In this document: in pieces, positions 18,152 to 27,521 of the stretch
Numbering within the stretch: position 1 is the stretch's first letter
How the letters are laid out: each line of letters begins with the position of its first letter
NCBI GenBank assembly: GCA_001509345.1
Contig: LGGM01000001.1
Location: 1-42,388 of the forward strand
DNA: 42,388 nt
Source: Clostridiales bacterium 38_11
GTDB lineage: Bacteria; Bacillota; Clostridia; Tissierellales; Dethiosulfatibacteraceae
Direction: 5' to 3'
Position numbers and translations under genes: made by a program
The notes under the pieces: model-generated
Told to the model about the DNA's origin: nothing
The model's database searches: none
The model's input: the letters and a program-made list of their open reading frames with translations, nothing else

Positions 18152-19138
18152 ATGAAAAAAGAAATTATCAGATTGTTAGAGAAAAAGAATGATTTCATAT
18201 CCGGAGAGGAGATCAGCAATCACCTAGGAGTCAGTCGAGCAGCAATATGGAAGCATATCAAGTCGTTGAAAGAAGAGGGATACGAGATAGAATCATTTTC
18301 CAGAAAGGGTTACAGACTCATTCGATCACCGGATTTGCTGACTCAAAACGAAATCTCGAAATATCTTGATACTTCGATTATTGCCCGGGAAATAATCCAC
18401 TTCGATACAATTGCTTCAACCAATACAAAATCTAAGGAAATAGCCGATAAAGGTGCCGTTGAAGGTTCTGTGATTATCAGCGAGGAACAGTCAGGTGGAA
18501 GAGGCCGACTTGGCAGACAGTGGACCTCTCCAAAGCATAAGGGTATCTGGATGTCCGTCATTCTAAGACCTCAGGTCAATCCGATTGAGATATCCATAGT
18601 GACACAGGTGGCTGCCGCTGCTGTTGTGAAAGCAGGCCGTCAAATGGGTTACGACTTTTATGTCAAATGGCCAAATGATATTATGATGAATGATAAAAAA
18701 GTATGTGGTATCTTGACTGAAATGAGCGCTGAATTGAATCATATCAACTATGTGGTTATAGGCATCGGAGTAAATGTTAATTTGGGAATCGTTGATTTTC
18801 CTGATGATTTGAGAGAAAAAGCGTCATCCATCAAGATTGAGTCGGGTATACAGGTAAACAGACAGGAGCTATGCGCTTACATACTGAATCATTTTGAAAG
18901 GCTTTATGGTAGCTTTGTTAGGGATACGAAAGGGTTTGAAGCTATCGACATTTGCAGAGAAAAGTCTATTCTGATTGGAAAGGATGTCAGTGTCATAAGG
19001 GGTAATGAAGTCTTTGATGCATTTGTACTGGATCTTAATCCTGCTGGAGAACTGGTAATCAGAAAAAAAGATGGCACAGAGGAAAGGCTTTTTTCAGGTG
19101 AGGTTTCTGTGAGAGGAATGAGAGGGTATGCCATATGA
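18152..19138 (+). CDS. birA: Bifunctional biotin operon repressor / biotin-[acetyl-CoA-carboxylase] ligase
   Basis: N-terminal HTH plus EEQSGGRGRLGRQWTSPKHKGIWMSVILRP and VKWPNDIMMNDKKVCGILTEM. Confidence 0.97.
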   Translation: MKKEIIRLLEKKNDFISGEEISNHLGVSRAAIWKHIKSLKEEGYEIESFSRKGYRLIRSPDLLTQNEISKYLDTSIIAREIIHFDTIASTNTKSKEIADKGAVEGSVIISEEQSGGRGRLGRQWTSPKHKGIWMSVILRPQVNPIEISIVTQVAAAAVVKAGRQMGYDFYVKWPNDIMMNDKKVCGILTEMSAELNHINYVVIGIGVNVNLGIVDFPDDLREKASSIKIESGIQVNRQELCAYILNHFERLYGSFVRDTKGFEAIDICREKSILIGKDVSVIRGNEVFDAFVLDLNPAGELVIRKKDGTEERLFSGEVSVRGMRGYAI

Positions 19139-19596
19139 ATGAATATTTTATGACTGAAGCGTTAAAAGAAGCTCAAAAGGCATTTGATATGGATGAGGTC
19201 CCAATTGGGGCAGTCATTGTCAAGGATAGTACAATAATTGGAAGAGGATTTAACCGAAAAGAAGCTTCCTGCAACGCAACGGCACATGCGGAGATAATCG
19301 CAATAAAGGAAGCCAGTGAGATGCTTCAAGCATGGAGATTAACTGGATGCACCATGTATGTGACGCTGGAACCATGCGCCATGTGTGCGGGAGCTTTGGT
19401 TAATGCAAGGATTGATAGGCTGGTAGTTGGAGTATCGGATCCAAAGACCGGTGCATGTGGGTCGGTGTTTAACATTACACAGGACAAAAGACTCAATCAT
19501 CAGATTGAGCTGGAAATAGGAATACTCGAAGAGAAATGTTCGACAATAATGAAATCATTTTTTGAAAAACTGAGGGAAGAGACTAGAATTGATTAA
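19135..19596 (+). CDS. tadA: tRNA-specific adenosine deaminase
   Basis: DEVPIGAVIVKD, NATAHAEIIAI, TLEPCAMCAGALVNARI; ATGA overlap with birA. Confidence 0.95.
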   Translation: MNEYFMTEALKEAQKAFDMDEVPIGAVIVKDSTIIGRGFNRKEASCNATAHAEIIAIKEASEMLQAWRLTGCTMYVTLEPCAMCAGALVNARIDRLVVGVSDPKTGACGSVFNITQDKRLNHQIELEIGILEEKCSTIMKSFFEKLREETRID

Positions 19597-19614
19597 TTGT
19601 AGCATTAATATGAA

Positions 19615-20244
19615 TCAAGGTTGAATCGGTTTATTTCGTTTTAATAAATCTCGAAGGCCCTTTTCTTGACCAGTTTTAAGGCGACTTATATTTTCTCTAT
19701 GCCTATAAATTATAACAAAATACATCATAATCAGTAACAGAATTATTGTAGTGTCCTCTCTAATAAAGATGTTGTATAAGGGATAGACTCCTGTTGATAT
19801 CATTGCCGCTATTGAGATATAATTGGTCACCACAGTAATGATGATGCAGAAAAAGATAAAAACAATTCCCAGTCTCCAGTTCATTGAAAGAACCAGACCG
19901 GCGTAAGAGGCGAAGCCTTTGCCTCCCTTGAATTGCATATAAAATGGGAAGATGTGTCCGAGGATACTAGATAAACCGGCAATATATTTCAATAGGTGAT
20001 CTTCGGGAAAAATAAAACTGATGAGGGTGACAGCCAATATGGTCTTACAGATATCAACTAAGGCAATCACCAAACCAAACTTCCACCCGAAAACAATGGC
20101 GGCATTAGATGCCCCTGCATTGGATGTTCCGTGTTTTCTTATATCTGTTTTTTTCAGAAATTTGACCAGTAGGTATGATGTCTGAAAACAACCAAAAAGA
20201 TAACCAGTCAAAGCAGATATTAGATATACCATATGACTCTCCAT
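19615..20244 (-). CDS. plsY: Glycerol-3-phosphate acyltransferase PlsY (start may be the ATG at 20232)
   Basis: GYLFGCFQTSYLLVKFLKKTDIRKHGTSNAGASNA, GHIFPFYMQFKGGKGFA. Confidence 0.93.
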   Translation of the reverse strand: MESHMVYLISALTGYLFGCFQTSYLLVKFLKKTDIRKHGTSNAGASNAAIVFGWKFGLVIALVDICKTILAVTLISFIFPEDHLLKYIAGLSSILGHIFPFYMQFKGGKGFASYAGLVLSMNWRLGIVFIFFCIIITVVTNYISIAAMISTGVYPLYNIFIREDTTIILLLIMMYFVIIYRHRENISRLKTGQEKGLRDLLKRNKPIQP

Positions 20245-20405
20245 TTATATTTACTAATGTTATTATACTATAGATGTCCTATCAATAAAAATAAAAAATT
20301 CAACATAACTACTGATAATGTTTGAAACGACGTTTTAAAAATCTTGAAATTTCTTTTTATTTGTTGTATCATATCCCAAAGAGTATTGAAAAGAGGAGGT
20401 AGACA

Positions 20406-21602
20406 ATGAGAACCACAAATGATATTATCGCAAAGACCAAAAAATTTGGTGCGAATAATTACAATCCAATAGAAGTTGTGTTCGAAGAGGCCAATGGTGT
20501 GTGGGTAATTGATCCTGAGGGAAACAAATATATGGATATGCTGAGTGCCTATTCAGCCGTAAGCCACGGACATAGACACCCAAGAATAATCGCAGCGGCT
20601 AAGAAACAGATGGATAAAGTCACATTGACATCCAGAGCTTTTCATAATTCAGTACTATGTGATTTTTATGAATTGTTGTCCGGGTTAACCAATAAGAATA
20701 TGATTCTTCCTATGAATACAGGAGCTGAAGCAGTTGAAACCGCTATCAAGTGCGCTAGAAGATGGGCAGTAGACGTTAAAGGGGTAGTAGATGGTGAACA
20801 GGAAATCATAGCCTGTAGTGGGAATTTTCACGGAAGGACAATCGCAATCATATCCATGAGCTCCGAGCCATCTTACAAACGTGGATATGGACCATTAACA
20901 CCGGGTTTTAAATTGATTGAATATGGCGATATTGACCAATTGAAAAATGCCATCACACCAAATACCGCTGCTTTTATCATGGAACCTATCCAAGGCGAAG
21001 GTGGGATTATTGTGCCCCGTACCGGATTTATGAAGGAAGCTAAGGCGCTTTGCGAGGAGAATAATGTACTACTGATAGCGGATGAAGTGCAAACCGGATT
21101 TGCCCGAACCGGGAAGATGTTTGCCAGTATGTGGGAGGGTGTAGAACCCGATATATATGTTCTTGGAAAAGCGCTGGGAGGCGGTGTTTTTCCTGTATCT
21201 GCTGTTGCTGCTGACAAATCGGTACTAGGCGTTTTCACGCCTGGATCTCACGGCTCGACTTTTGGGGGAAATCCTTTAGGATGTGCAATAGCAATAGAAG
21301 CGATGAAAGTTATGTTGGAAGACGATTATGTCGGAATGGCACTCGAGAAGGGTGAGTATTTCATGAACAGGCTAAAAGAAATAAAGAATCCGCATATTGT
21401 CGAGGTAAGGGGTAAAGGATTGTTGATTGGACTGGTGTTTGACCATAAGGCAGGACCATATTGTGATGCATTGAAGGAAGAAGGCGTTCTTGCATATGAG
21501 ACCCATGAGACCGTCATAAGATTCGCTCCTCCTATCATTATCACCAAGGAAGAGATAGACTGGGCGATTGAAAAAATAAGAAAAATACTGGACAATAAAT
21601 AA
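20406..21602 (+). CDS. rocD: Ornithine aminotransferase
   Basis: NYNPIEVVFEEANGVWVIDPEGNKYMDMLSAYSAVSHGHRHPRI, MNTGAEAVETAIKCARRWA, FHGRTIAIISMS, LIADEVQTGFARTGK, GSHGSTFGGNPLG. Confidence 0.95.
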   Translation: MRTTNDIIAKTKKFGANNYNPIEVVFEEANGVWVIDPEGNKYMDMLSAYSAVSHGHRHPRIIAAAKKQMDKVTLTSRAFHNSVLCDFYELLSGLTNKNMILPMNTGAEAVETAIKCARRWAVDVKGVVDGEQEIIACSGNFHGRTIAIISMSSEPSYKRGYGPLTPGFKLIEYGDIDQLKNAITPNTAAFIMEPIQGEGGIIVPRTGFMKEAKALCEENNVLLIADEVQTGFARTGKMFASMWEGVEPDIYVLGKALGGGVFPVSAVAADKSVLGVFTPGSHGSTFGGNPLGCAIAIEAMKVMLEDDYVGMALEKGEYFMNRLKEIKNPHIVEVRGKGLLIGLVFDHKAGPYCDALKEEGVLAYETHETVIRFAPPIIITKEEIDWAIEKIRKILDNK

Positions 21603-21633
21603 AACAAAATGTTCAAATAAAATAGACATAATT

Positions 21634-21705
21634 TGTGGATAACCCATGGACATCCATTGATTTTTGTGGATAACCCTGTGGAAATACCGATAATCATGTT
21701 GATAA
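21634..21705 (-). promoter_or_regulatory. Cluster of DnaA-box-like 9-mers
   Basis: TGTGGATAA at 21634-21642 and 21665-21673 (complement TTATCCACA); near matches TGTGGAAAT 21677-21685 and TGTTGATAA 21697-21705. Confidence 0.6.
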
Positions 21706-21801
21706 AGCACTGTTTCCTGTTGAAATAGTGCTTTTGTTCTAGCGAGATTAAAAAACATCGTATTATATGATATAATGATTAAAAACTAGTAGAGGTGAAT
21801 T

Positions 21802-22893
21802 ATGCCAAAGCGATATCCCAGACTAATAGTCAACATGAATAAAATGAGAAATAATGCCAAGGTGATCCATGATTTATGCAAGGGTAACGAAATAGAGCTG
21901 GCTTGTGTCATAAAAGGTTTCAATGGTATACCTGAAATTGCTGAAGAAATGGTCAAATCCGGTTGCAGGCAATTAGGTAGCTCAAGAATGGAGCAACTGA
22001 AAGAGATTAAACTTAGAGGACTGGGAATAGATACGCTTTTATTGAGGATTCCTATGATTTCAGAGGCTGAATTGGTTATAAAGTACGCGGATATAAGCCT
22101 GAATTCCCAGAAAGAAGTGCTGGATACATTAAATGATCTCGCCTTGGAATATGGTGTCAGACATAGGATTATTCTCATGAGAGATCTGGGAGATTTGAGA
22201 GAGGGATTGTTTGATAGAGAGTCATTGACTGAGATGGCCATATACGTGGAGAATGAATTGACAGGTATCATCCTTGAAGGAATTGGAACAAATCTGAGCT
22301 GTTACGGATCTATCATGCCATCAGAGGACAATCTGAATGAACTGGTAGCCAATGCAATGGAAATAGAAAAGATCATTGGGAGGGAATTGAGGTACATATC
22401 AGGTGGAGCGACAACAACATTACCACTTTTGTATAAGGGAAAACTACCAGAACGAATCAATCATCTGAGGGTGGGAGAAGGTATAATCTGCGCTTTGGAC
22501 CTACCACTTTATTGGGATACTGAAATAGACGGTCTTGAAACAGGTGTTTTTAGAATCGAGGCGGAGGTGATTGAGGTAGGGAAGAAGCCGACTTACCCAA
22601 TTGGTATGAAATGCGTCAATGCCTTTGGAGAAACACCAGAATACAATGATCGTGGCGTAAGGGCTAGGGCATTGTTGGCTATCGGTAATAAAGATGTGGG
22701 AAGCTATACGGCATTACTTCCCGTATTAGAGGGTGTTGAATTGATAGGTGCTAGCTCCGATCATCTGATCATAGATATTGAAAATGCAAAAACGGAGGTT
22801 AAGGTTGGTGATATTCTGGAATTTGATCTTTTCTATCAGGGAGTGCTATTTGCCTCAGACAGATGCTATATGAATATCGAATTGAAATACTAG
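21802..22893 (+). CDS. Alanine racemase N-terminal-fold PLP enzyme, ornithine racemase-like
   Basis: YPRLIVNMNKMRNNAKVIHDLCKGNEIELACVIKGFNG (PLP-Lys), IRLGSSRMEQL-like, GIGTNLSCYG, SGGATTTLPLL, RVGEGI. Confidence 0.85.
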   Translation: MPKRYPRLIVNMNKMRNNAKVIHDLCKGNEIELACVIKGFNGIPEIAEEMVKSGCRQLGSSRMEQLKEIKLRGLGIDTLLLRIPMISEAELVIKYADISLNSQKEVLDTLNDLALEYGVRHRIILMRDLGDLREGLFDRESLTEMAIYVENELTGIILEGIGTNLSCYGSIMPSEDNLNELVANAMEIEKIIGRELRYISGGATTTLPLLYKGKLPERINHLRVGEGIICALDLPLYWDTEIDGLETGVFRIEAEVIEVGKKPTYPIGMKCVNAFGETPEYNDRGVRARALLAIGNKDVGSYTALLPVLEGVELIGASSDHLIIDIENAKTEVKVGDILEFDLFYQGVLFASDRCYMNIELKY

Positions 22894-22913
22894 TAAGGAG
22901 GGGTTTTATTGCT

Positions 22914-23138
22914 ATGATGATTGAAATCAATCCGGTATTGCTGAAAGGCTCTAATGTTTCAAGTCCTATGGAAGTCAGGCTAGATCAACCGACAACGGTA
23001 GATGAACTGATGATAAGGATAGGACTGATCAATAAAGATTATGGAGTGTATTTTGTTAATGATAAGATTGTAGACAGAAAACATGTCGTGGATAATGATG
23101 ATCGAATGATTGTGCTTCCCATATTCGGGGGCGGTTAA
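22914..23138 (+). CDS. MoaD/ThiS-like ubiquitin-fold sulfur carrier protein
   Basis: 74 aa ending in VLPIFGGG; beta-grasp-like VDELMIRIGLINKDYGVYFVNDKIVDRKHVVDNDDRMIVLPIFGGG. Confidence 0.8.
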   Translation: MMIEINPVLLKGSNVSSPMEVRLDQPTTVDELMIRIGLINKDYGVYFVNDKIVDRKHVVDNDDRMIVLPIFGGG

Positions 23139-23148
23139 TATTGGAGAT

Positions 23149-24402
23149 ATGTGGATGGAATTTAAACTTAAATATAATACTGAAGAAATAAGTGTTTGTG
23201 TCCCTGAAAAAAACTACCTTGCAACGCTTATGCCAAATGAGGTAAATATAGATCTGATTGATGAAGAAGAAGTTAAAAGGGCAATGGATAACCCTATTGG
23301 AAGTAGAAGACTTAAAGACATTGTTTTTCCAGGAGACAGGGTTGCTATCGTTACGAGTGATATCAGCAGACCTATGCCAAGCTACAAAGTACTGCCAACA
23401 GTTATTGAAGAATTAAAATCAGCTGGTGTTGAAGAGAAAGACATTACGATAATTCTTGCTCTTGGGATTCATAGAAAGCATTCTGAAGAAGAAAGGAGAC
23501 GACTTGTTGGAGAGGATGTGTATCGTTCAAACATCACTATAATCGATAGTGACAAGGAGAAATGTGTGCGTATCGGCTGCTGCAAAAACGGGACACCTGT
23601 CGACATATTCGATCTTGTATTGAACGCCGATAAAAGAATAGCCTTAGGAAACATAGAGTTCCATTATTTTGCCGGATACTCAGGAGGCAATAAAGCTTTG
23701 ATGCCAGGTGTATCGAGTTATGATGCCATACAGGCCAATCATTTAAATATGCTTAATCCGAACGCAGTTGTCGGGAACATTGATTCAAATCCAATACGCC
23801 AAGATATAGAGGAAATAACAGATTTCTTACCGATACATTTTATCGTCAATGTAGTCTTGAACGACAGAAAACAAATCATTAAGGCAGTAGCCGGTGATCA
23901 CGTAAAAGCACATAGAGAAGGCTGCAGGTTCCTGGATATGCTGAATAAAGTCAGTATTAAGGAAAAGGCTGACATTGTCATTGTAAGCCCAGGGGGTTAC
24001 CCCAAAGATATTAATTTATACCAGGCACAAAAAGGACTTGATAATTCAAAACATGCCATTAAGGATGGTGGAATAATCATATGGTGTGCCTCTGCGGCAG
24101 AGGGTTTTGGAGAGGCGACTTTCGAAGAATGGATGATTGAAAAATCACCCGATGAGATGATAGAAGAATTAAAAAGAAAATTTGTATTAGGAGCCCATAA
24201 GGCAACTTTTATAGCAATGATACTTCAAAAAGCGCAGATCTACCTGGTATCGGAGTTGGGGCCGGAGCTGGTCAGAAAAATCAATATGACACCTTTCAAA
24301 TCGGTGCAGGAAGCACTGGATGTTGCTATAGAAAAGCTCGGTGGAAACTCAAAAGTAATTATAATGCCTGAAGCGGGGTCAACTCTGCCTATTATTGACT
24401 AG
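23149..24402 (+). CDS. LarA-like (DUF2088) nickel-pincer-nucleotide racemase/epimerase family protein
   Basis: TSDISRPMPSYKVLP, LALGIHRKHSEEE, FHYFAGYSGGNKALMPGVSSYDAIQANH, IVSPGGYPKDINLYQAQKGLDNS. Confidence 0.9.
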   Translation: MWMEFKLKYNTEEISVCVPEKNYLATLMPNEVNIDLIDEEEVKRAMDNPIGSRRLKDIVFPGDRVAIVTSDISRPMPSYKVLPTVIEELKSAGVEEKDITIILALGIHRKHSEEERRRLVGEDVYRSNITIIDSDKEKCVRIGCCKNGTPVDIFDLVLNADKRIALGNIEFHYFAGYSGGNKALMPGVSSYDAIQANHLNMLNPNAVVGNIDSNPIRQDIEEITDFLPIHFIVNVVLNDRKQIIKAVAGDHVKAHREGCRFLDMLNKVSIKEKADIVIVSPGGYPKDINLYQAQKGLDNSKHAIKDGGIIIWCASAAEGFGEATFEEWMIEKSPDEMIEELKRKFVLGAHKATFIAMILQKAQIYLVSELGPELVRKINMTPFKSVQEALDVAIEKLGGNSKVIIMPEAGSTLPIID

Positions 24403-24554
24403 ATCACGAATAAACAATATGTGTGATCATGGATTCAGCAATTGCTGTATCCAAGAAAGGTGTCATATGCTTAACTAACTTATAATCAATGAAGATGATA
24501 TAATGAATTTTTTGTGAAAGAACCATCGGTAGTCAAATTAAGGGAGGTATTTGA

Positions 24555-26432
24555 ATGAATTACGGATTTTCAGGGAAAATATTAGAGGTGGATTTGACTG
24601 GACATAAAACAAGCACCATAACTGTATCTGAGAAAATGATGAGAAAGTATATGGGTGGGAAAGGGCTCATAGGTTATTTTATGCGACAGGATAATCTAAA
24701 GTCTGTGGATCCTCTGTCCGAGAAGAATGTGTTCTATTATATGACTGGTGTTATGTCGGGAATACCCAATGCAGGAACCTCAAGAATTATCATGGGGAGC
24801 AAATCTCCTATAACAAAAGGATTTGGCATGTCTGAATCTGGTGGCTTTGTTGCGGCTGAGCTTAAAAAAGCCGGCTGGGATGGAATCATAATCAGAGGTA
24901 AGTCAGAAAAGCCAGTTTATCTGTGGATCAAAGACGGCGAGGTTACTATAAAGGACGCTACCCACCTTTGGGGAAAGGGTAATGGAGAGGTCCATGATTC
25001 AATCAAACGGGAATTAGGAGATAAGAACATACGTATATCTCAGATTGGTCCCGCAGGGGAAAATATGGTTCAATATGCATGTGTCATGAATGATCTGAAG
25101 CACTCTTGCGGTAGAAACGGACTGGGAGCTGTCATGGGCAGCAAAAACCTGAAAGCCATAGCCATTAAGGGTACAGTAGGGATAGATTTCAAAGATAGGA
25201 AAAAAATATTGGAAATCAGTAAATGGTATTCGGACTATTTCAAGGAGAATCCATTATCTTATGGATTGCACATGTATGGCACCGCAGTGGGACTTGAAAG
25301 TTCTAACTTGTCAGGAATACTCCCGACGAGGAATTTCAGGGACGGATTCTTCGAGCAAGCCGAAAATCTCACTGGTCAAAGGATGGCTGACACCATTCTA
25401 ATCAGACGAGATGGCTGCTTTGCATGTCCTGTAAGATGCAAGAGGACTGTTGAAGTCAAAGGAGAAAATTTTCAGGTCGATCCCAAATTTGGCGGACCTG
25501 AATACGAGACCATCGGTGCCTTCGGATCTCTATGCGGCATAGGAAATCTGGAAATGATAGCGAAAGCCAATGAAAGATGCAATGATCTTGGACTTGACAC
25601 CATATCAGCTGGCGTTTCAATCGCCTTTGCCATGGAGTGCTATGAGAAAAAAATAATTGATAATGAAACAACATTTGGATTGGACCTCAAATTTGGGAAT
25701 GAAGATGCCGTATTGCAACTCGTCGAGGACATTGCTTATAAAAGAGATTTGGGAGCCCTGTTAGCAAAAGGCGTAATGGCAATGTCAGAAATATTCGGAA
25801 ATGAAACTAAGGATTTTGCAATGCATGTGAAGGGTCAGGAACTGCCGATGCATGATCCGAGAGGAAAGACTGGGGTGGGGCTTGGGTATTCCCTTTCTCC
25901 AACGGGCGCGGATCATATGCAGGCAGCTCATGATACAATGATGGCAGCTGAGGGACCAGTCTTAGAAGCTGCGAAAATACTGGGATTGACAAAACCGGTA
26001 GATGTTTACGGATATGGACAAGATAAGGCGATATTTTATTCCCTACTGGAAAAATGGTGGAGTTTCTTAAATATGGTGGGTGTATGTTTCTTCATACCAC
26101 AACCGAGGGGATCTTTCCCGATTGATAAGTTTCTGGATCTGTTGAACCTGGCGACTGGCTGGGATGTTGGTATAAAAGAGGCAATGGAAATTGGCGAGAG
26201 AGGTATCAATCTTGCCAGAGCTATTAATTATGAATTGGGTGTGGATGAAAGTGCTGAAGAGTTGCCAGAAAGACTTTACCAACCACTGGAAAATGGAGCG
26301 AGCAAGGGAAGATCACTTAATAGGGAGGCGTTTATCAATATGAAAAAATCCTATTACAGGTTGATGGGATGGGATGAATCCGGGAAGCCAACAGAAGAAA
26401 CTCTGAAGAATCTAGGATTATTCGATGACTAA
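24555..26432 (+). CDS. aor: Tungsten-containing aldehyde:ferredoxin oxidoreductase
   Basis: GKGLIGYFM, CGRNGLGAVMGSKNLKAIAIKG, DGCFACPVRCKR (CxxCxxxC), MHDPRGKTGVGLGYSLSPTGADHMQAAHD, C-terminal VGVCFF. Confidence 0.95.
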   Translation: MNYGFSGKILEVDLTGHKTSTITVSEKMMRKYMGGKGLIGYFMRQDNLKSVDPLSEKNVFYYMTGVMSGIPNAGTSRIIMGSKSPITKGFGMSESGGFVAAELKKAGWDGIIIRGKSEKPVYLWIKDGEVTIKDATHLWGKGNGEVHDSIKRELGDKNIRISQIGPAGENMVQYACVMNDLKHSCGRNGLGAVMGSKNLKAIAIKGTVGIDFKDRKKILEISKWYSDYFKENPLSYGLHMYGTAVGLESSNLSGILPTRNFRDGFFEQAENLTGQRMADTILIRRDGCFACPVRCKRTVEVKGENFQVDPKFGGPEYETIGAFGSLCGIGNLEMIAKANERCNDLGLDTISAGVSIAFAMECYEKKIIDNETTFGLDLKFGNEDAVLQLVEDIAYKRDLGALLAKGVMAMSEIFGNETKDFAMHVKGQELPMHDPRGKTGVGLGYSLSPTGADHMQAAHDTMMAAEGPVLEAAKILGLTKPVDVYGYGQDKAIFYSLLEKWWSFLNMVGVCFFIPQPRGSFPIDKFLDLLNLATGWDVGIKEAMEIGERGINLARAINYELGVDESAEELPERLYQPLENGASKGRSLNREAFINMKKSYYRLMGWDESGKPTEETLKNLGLFDD

Positions 26433-26434
26433 CA

Positions 26435-26473
26435 GTGCTAAGACTCCCACTTTAATAAGTGGGAGATAAGCAC
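26435..26473. other. Strong nested hairpin downstream of aor without T-tract
   Basis: gtgct-aagactcccacttTAATaagtgggagata-agcac. Confidence 0.7.
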
Positions 26474-26518
26474 TGTGGAGTCCCTGGATAACGGTTTAGA
26501 ACCCTGTTGATAATGACA

Positions 26519-26551
26519 AACGCCTCCGTTCAATTAACCGGAGGCGTTATT
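26519..26551. terminator. Terminator between aor and the convergent CoA-binding gene
   Basis: aacgcctccg-ttcaattaac-cggaggcgtt. Confidence 0.7.
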
Positions 26552-26562
26552 GTAAATGGTGG

Positions 26563-26946
26563 TTAATGGGCTCCAAGTTCCACTAGTACACAGGAGAGTA
26601 CCACATTAATCTTGTTCTCAGCTGCTTTCTGGATAATGTCGGGTCCTCTTGTTCCAGGTTGGAGGAAAATGTTTTCGATTCCTACTTCGATCACTTCATC
26701 TAAAACAGACATTCCAATCTGAGGATTGACAACAAAATCCACTACATCAACTTTTTCAGGCAGATCTTTTAAAGATTTATAGGTTTTGACACCGTCTATT
26801 TCGTCATATTTTGGAGAAACGGCATACACATTGTAATTGTTATCCTGTAATGTTTTGAATATCTTGTAACCAAAAGAATCCTGGTTTGGGGTAGCACCTA
26901 CTACAGCCCAATTTTTCAAGCTCAGCATATCTTTAGCTTTCATCAT
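26563..26946 (-). CDS. CoA-binding protein (YccU-like)
   Basis: SLKNWAVVGATPNQDSFGYKIFKTLQDNNYNVYAVSPKYDEIDGVKTYKSLKDLPEKVDVVDFVVNP...FLQPG. Confidence 0.92.
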   Translation of the reverse strand: MMKAKDMLSLKNWAVVGATPNQDSFGYKIFKTLQDNNYNVYAVSPKYDEIDGVKTYKSLKDLPEKVDVVDFVVNPQIGMSVLDEVIEVGIENIFLQPGTRGPDIIQKAAENKINVVLSCVLVELGAH

Positions 26947-27077
26947 ATCATCCTTTCATAAGCTATTTGATCTATAAGAGAGCATCAACTTCTAGTATTT
27001 ACATTATATTACTAATATGTCTTTGAGTTCAAGTGATTTATTGATATAATGATATGATTAATGATAAGGAGTATGAA

Positions 27078-27506
27078 ATGAGTGACTTAGATATAGCAAA
27101 AACAACATTAAAGACAGAAAAACTGTCTCTGGTAATTGTAAAAAATGGACAAATAATCTATAAAAGCGATAAAAGAGGCATCTATCCGCTGTATATGGCG
27201 GTGAAGGAAAACGGATCTCGATTAGAAGGCGCTACGGCTGCAGATAAGGTCATTGGCAGAGGTGCCGCGCAGTTATATCGATTTGCGAAGGTCAAATCAA
27301 TCTATGCTTATATGATATCAGAAGGAACAAAAGAAGTGTTTGATGAGAGCCGCATAACTTATGAGACTGAAATAACGGTTCCGTTTATCAAGAATAGAGA
27401 GGGGACCGGCATGTGCCCAGTCGAAACACTGTCATATGAGGCAAAGACTTTTGAGGAACTGATTTTGAGCATGGAAGGTTTTCTGAAAAGAATAAATCTA
27501 TTATAG
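27078..27506 (+). CDS. DUF1893 domain protein
   Basis: LVIVKNGQIIYKSDKRGIYPLY, ADKVIGRGAAQLY, IKNREGTGMCPVETLS. Confidence 0.85.
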   Translation: MSDLDIAKTTLKTEKLSLVIVKNGQIIYKSDKRGIYPLYMAVKENGSRLEGATAADKVIGRGAAQLYRFAKVKSIYAYMISEGTKEVFDESRITYETEITVPFIKNREGTGMCPVETLSYEAKTFEELILSMEGFLKRINLL

Positions 27507-27521
27507 AATTGGAGGATTAGG

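Noticed and set aside
21326-22271. Long antisense ORFs (21326-21697, 21372-21758, 21786-22271)
   Set aside because: Overlap rocD and the racemase, which have strong family motifs; translations are unlike real proteins.
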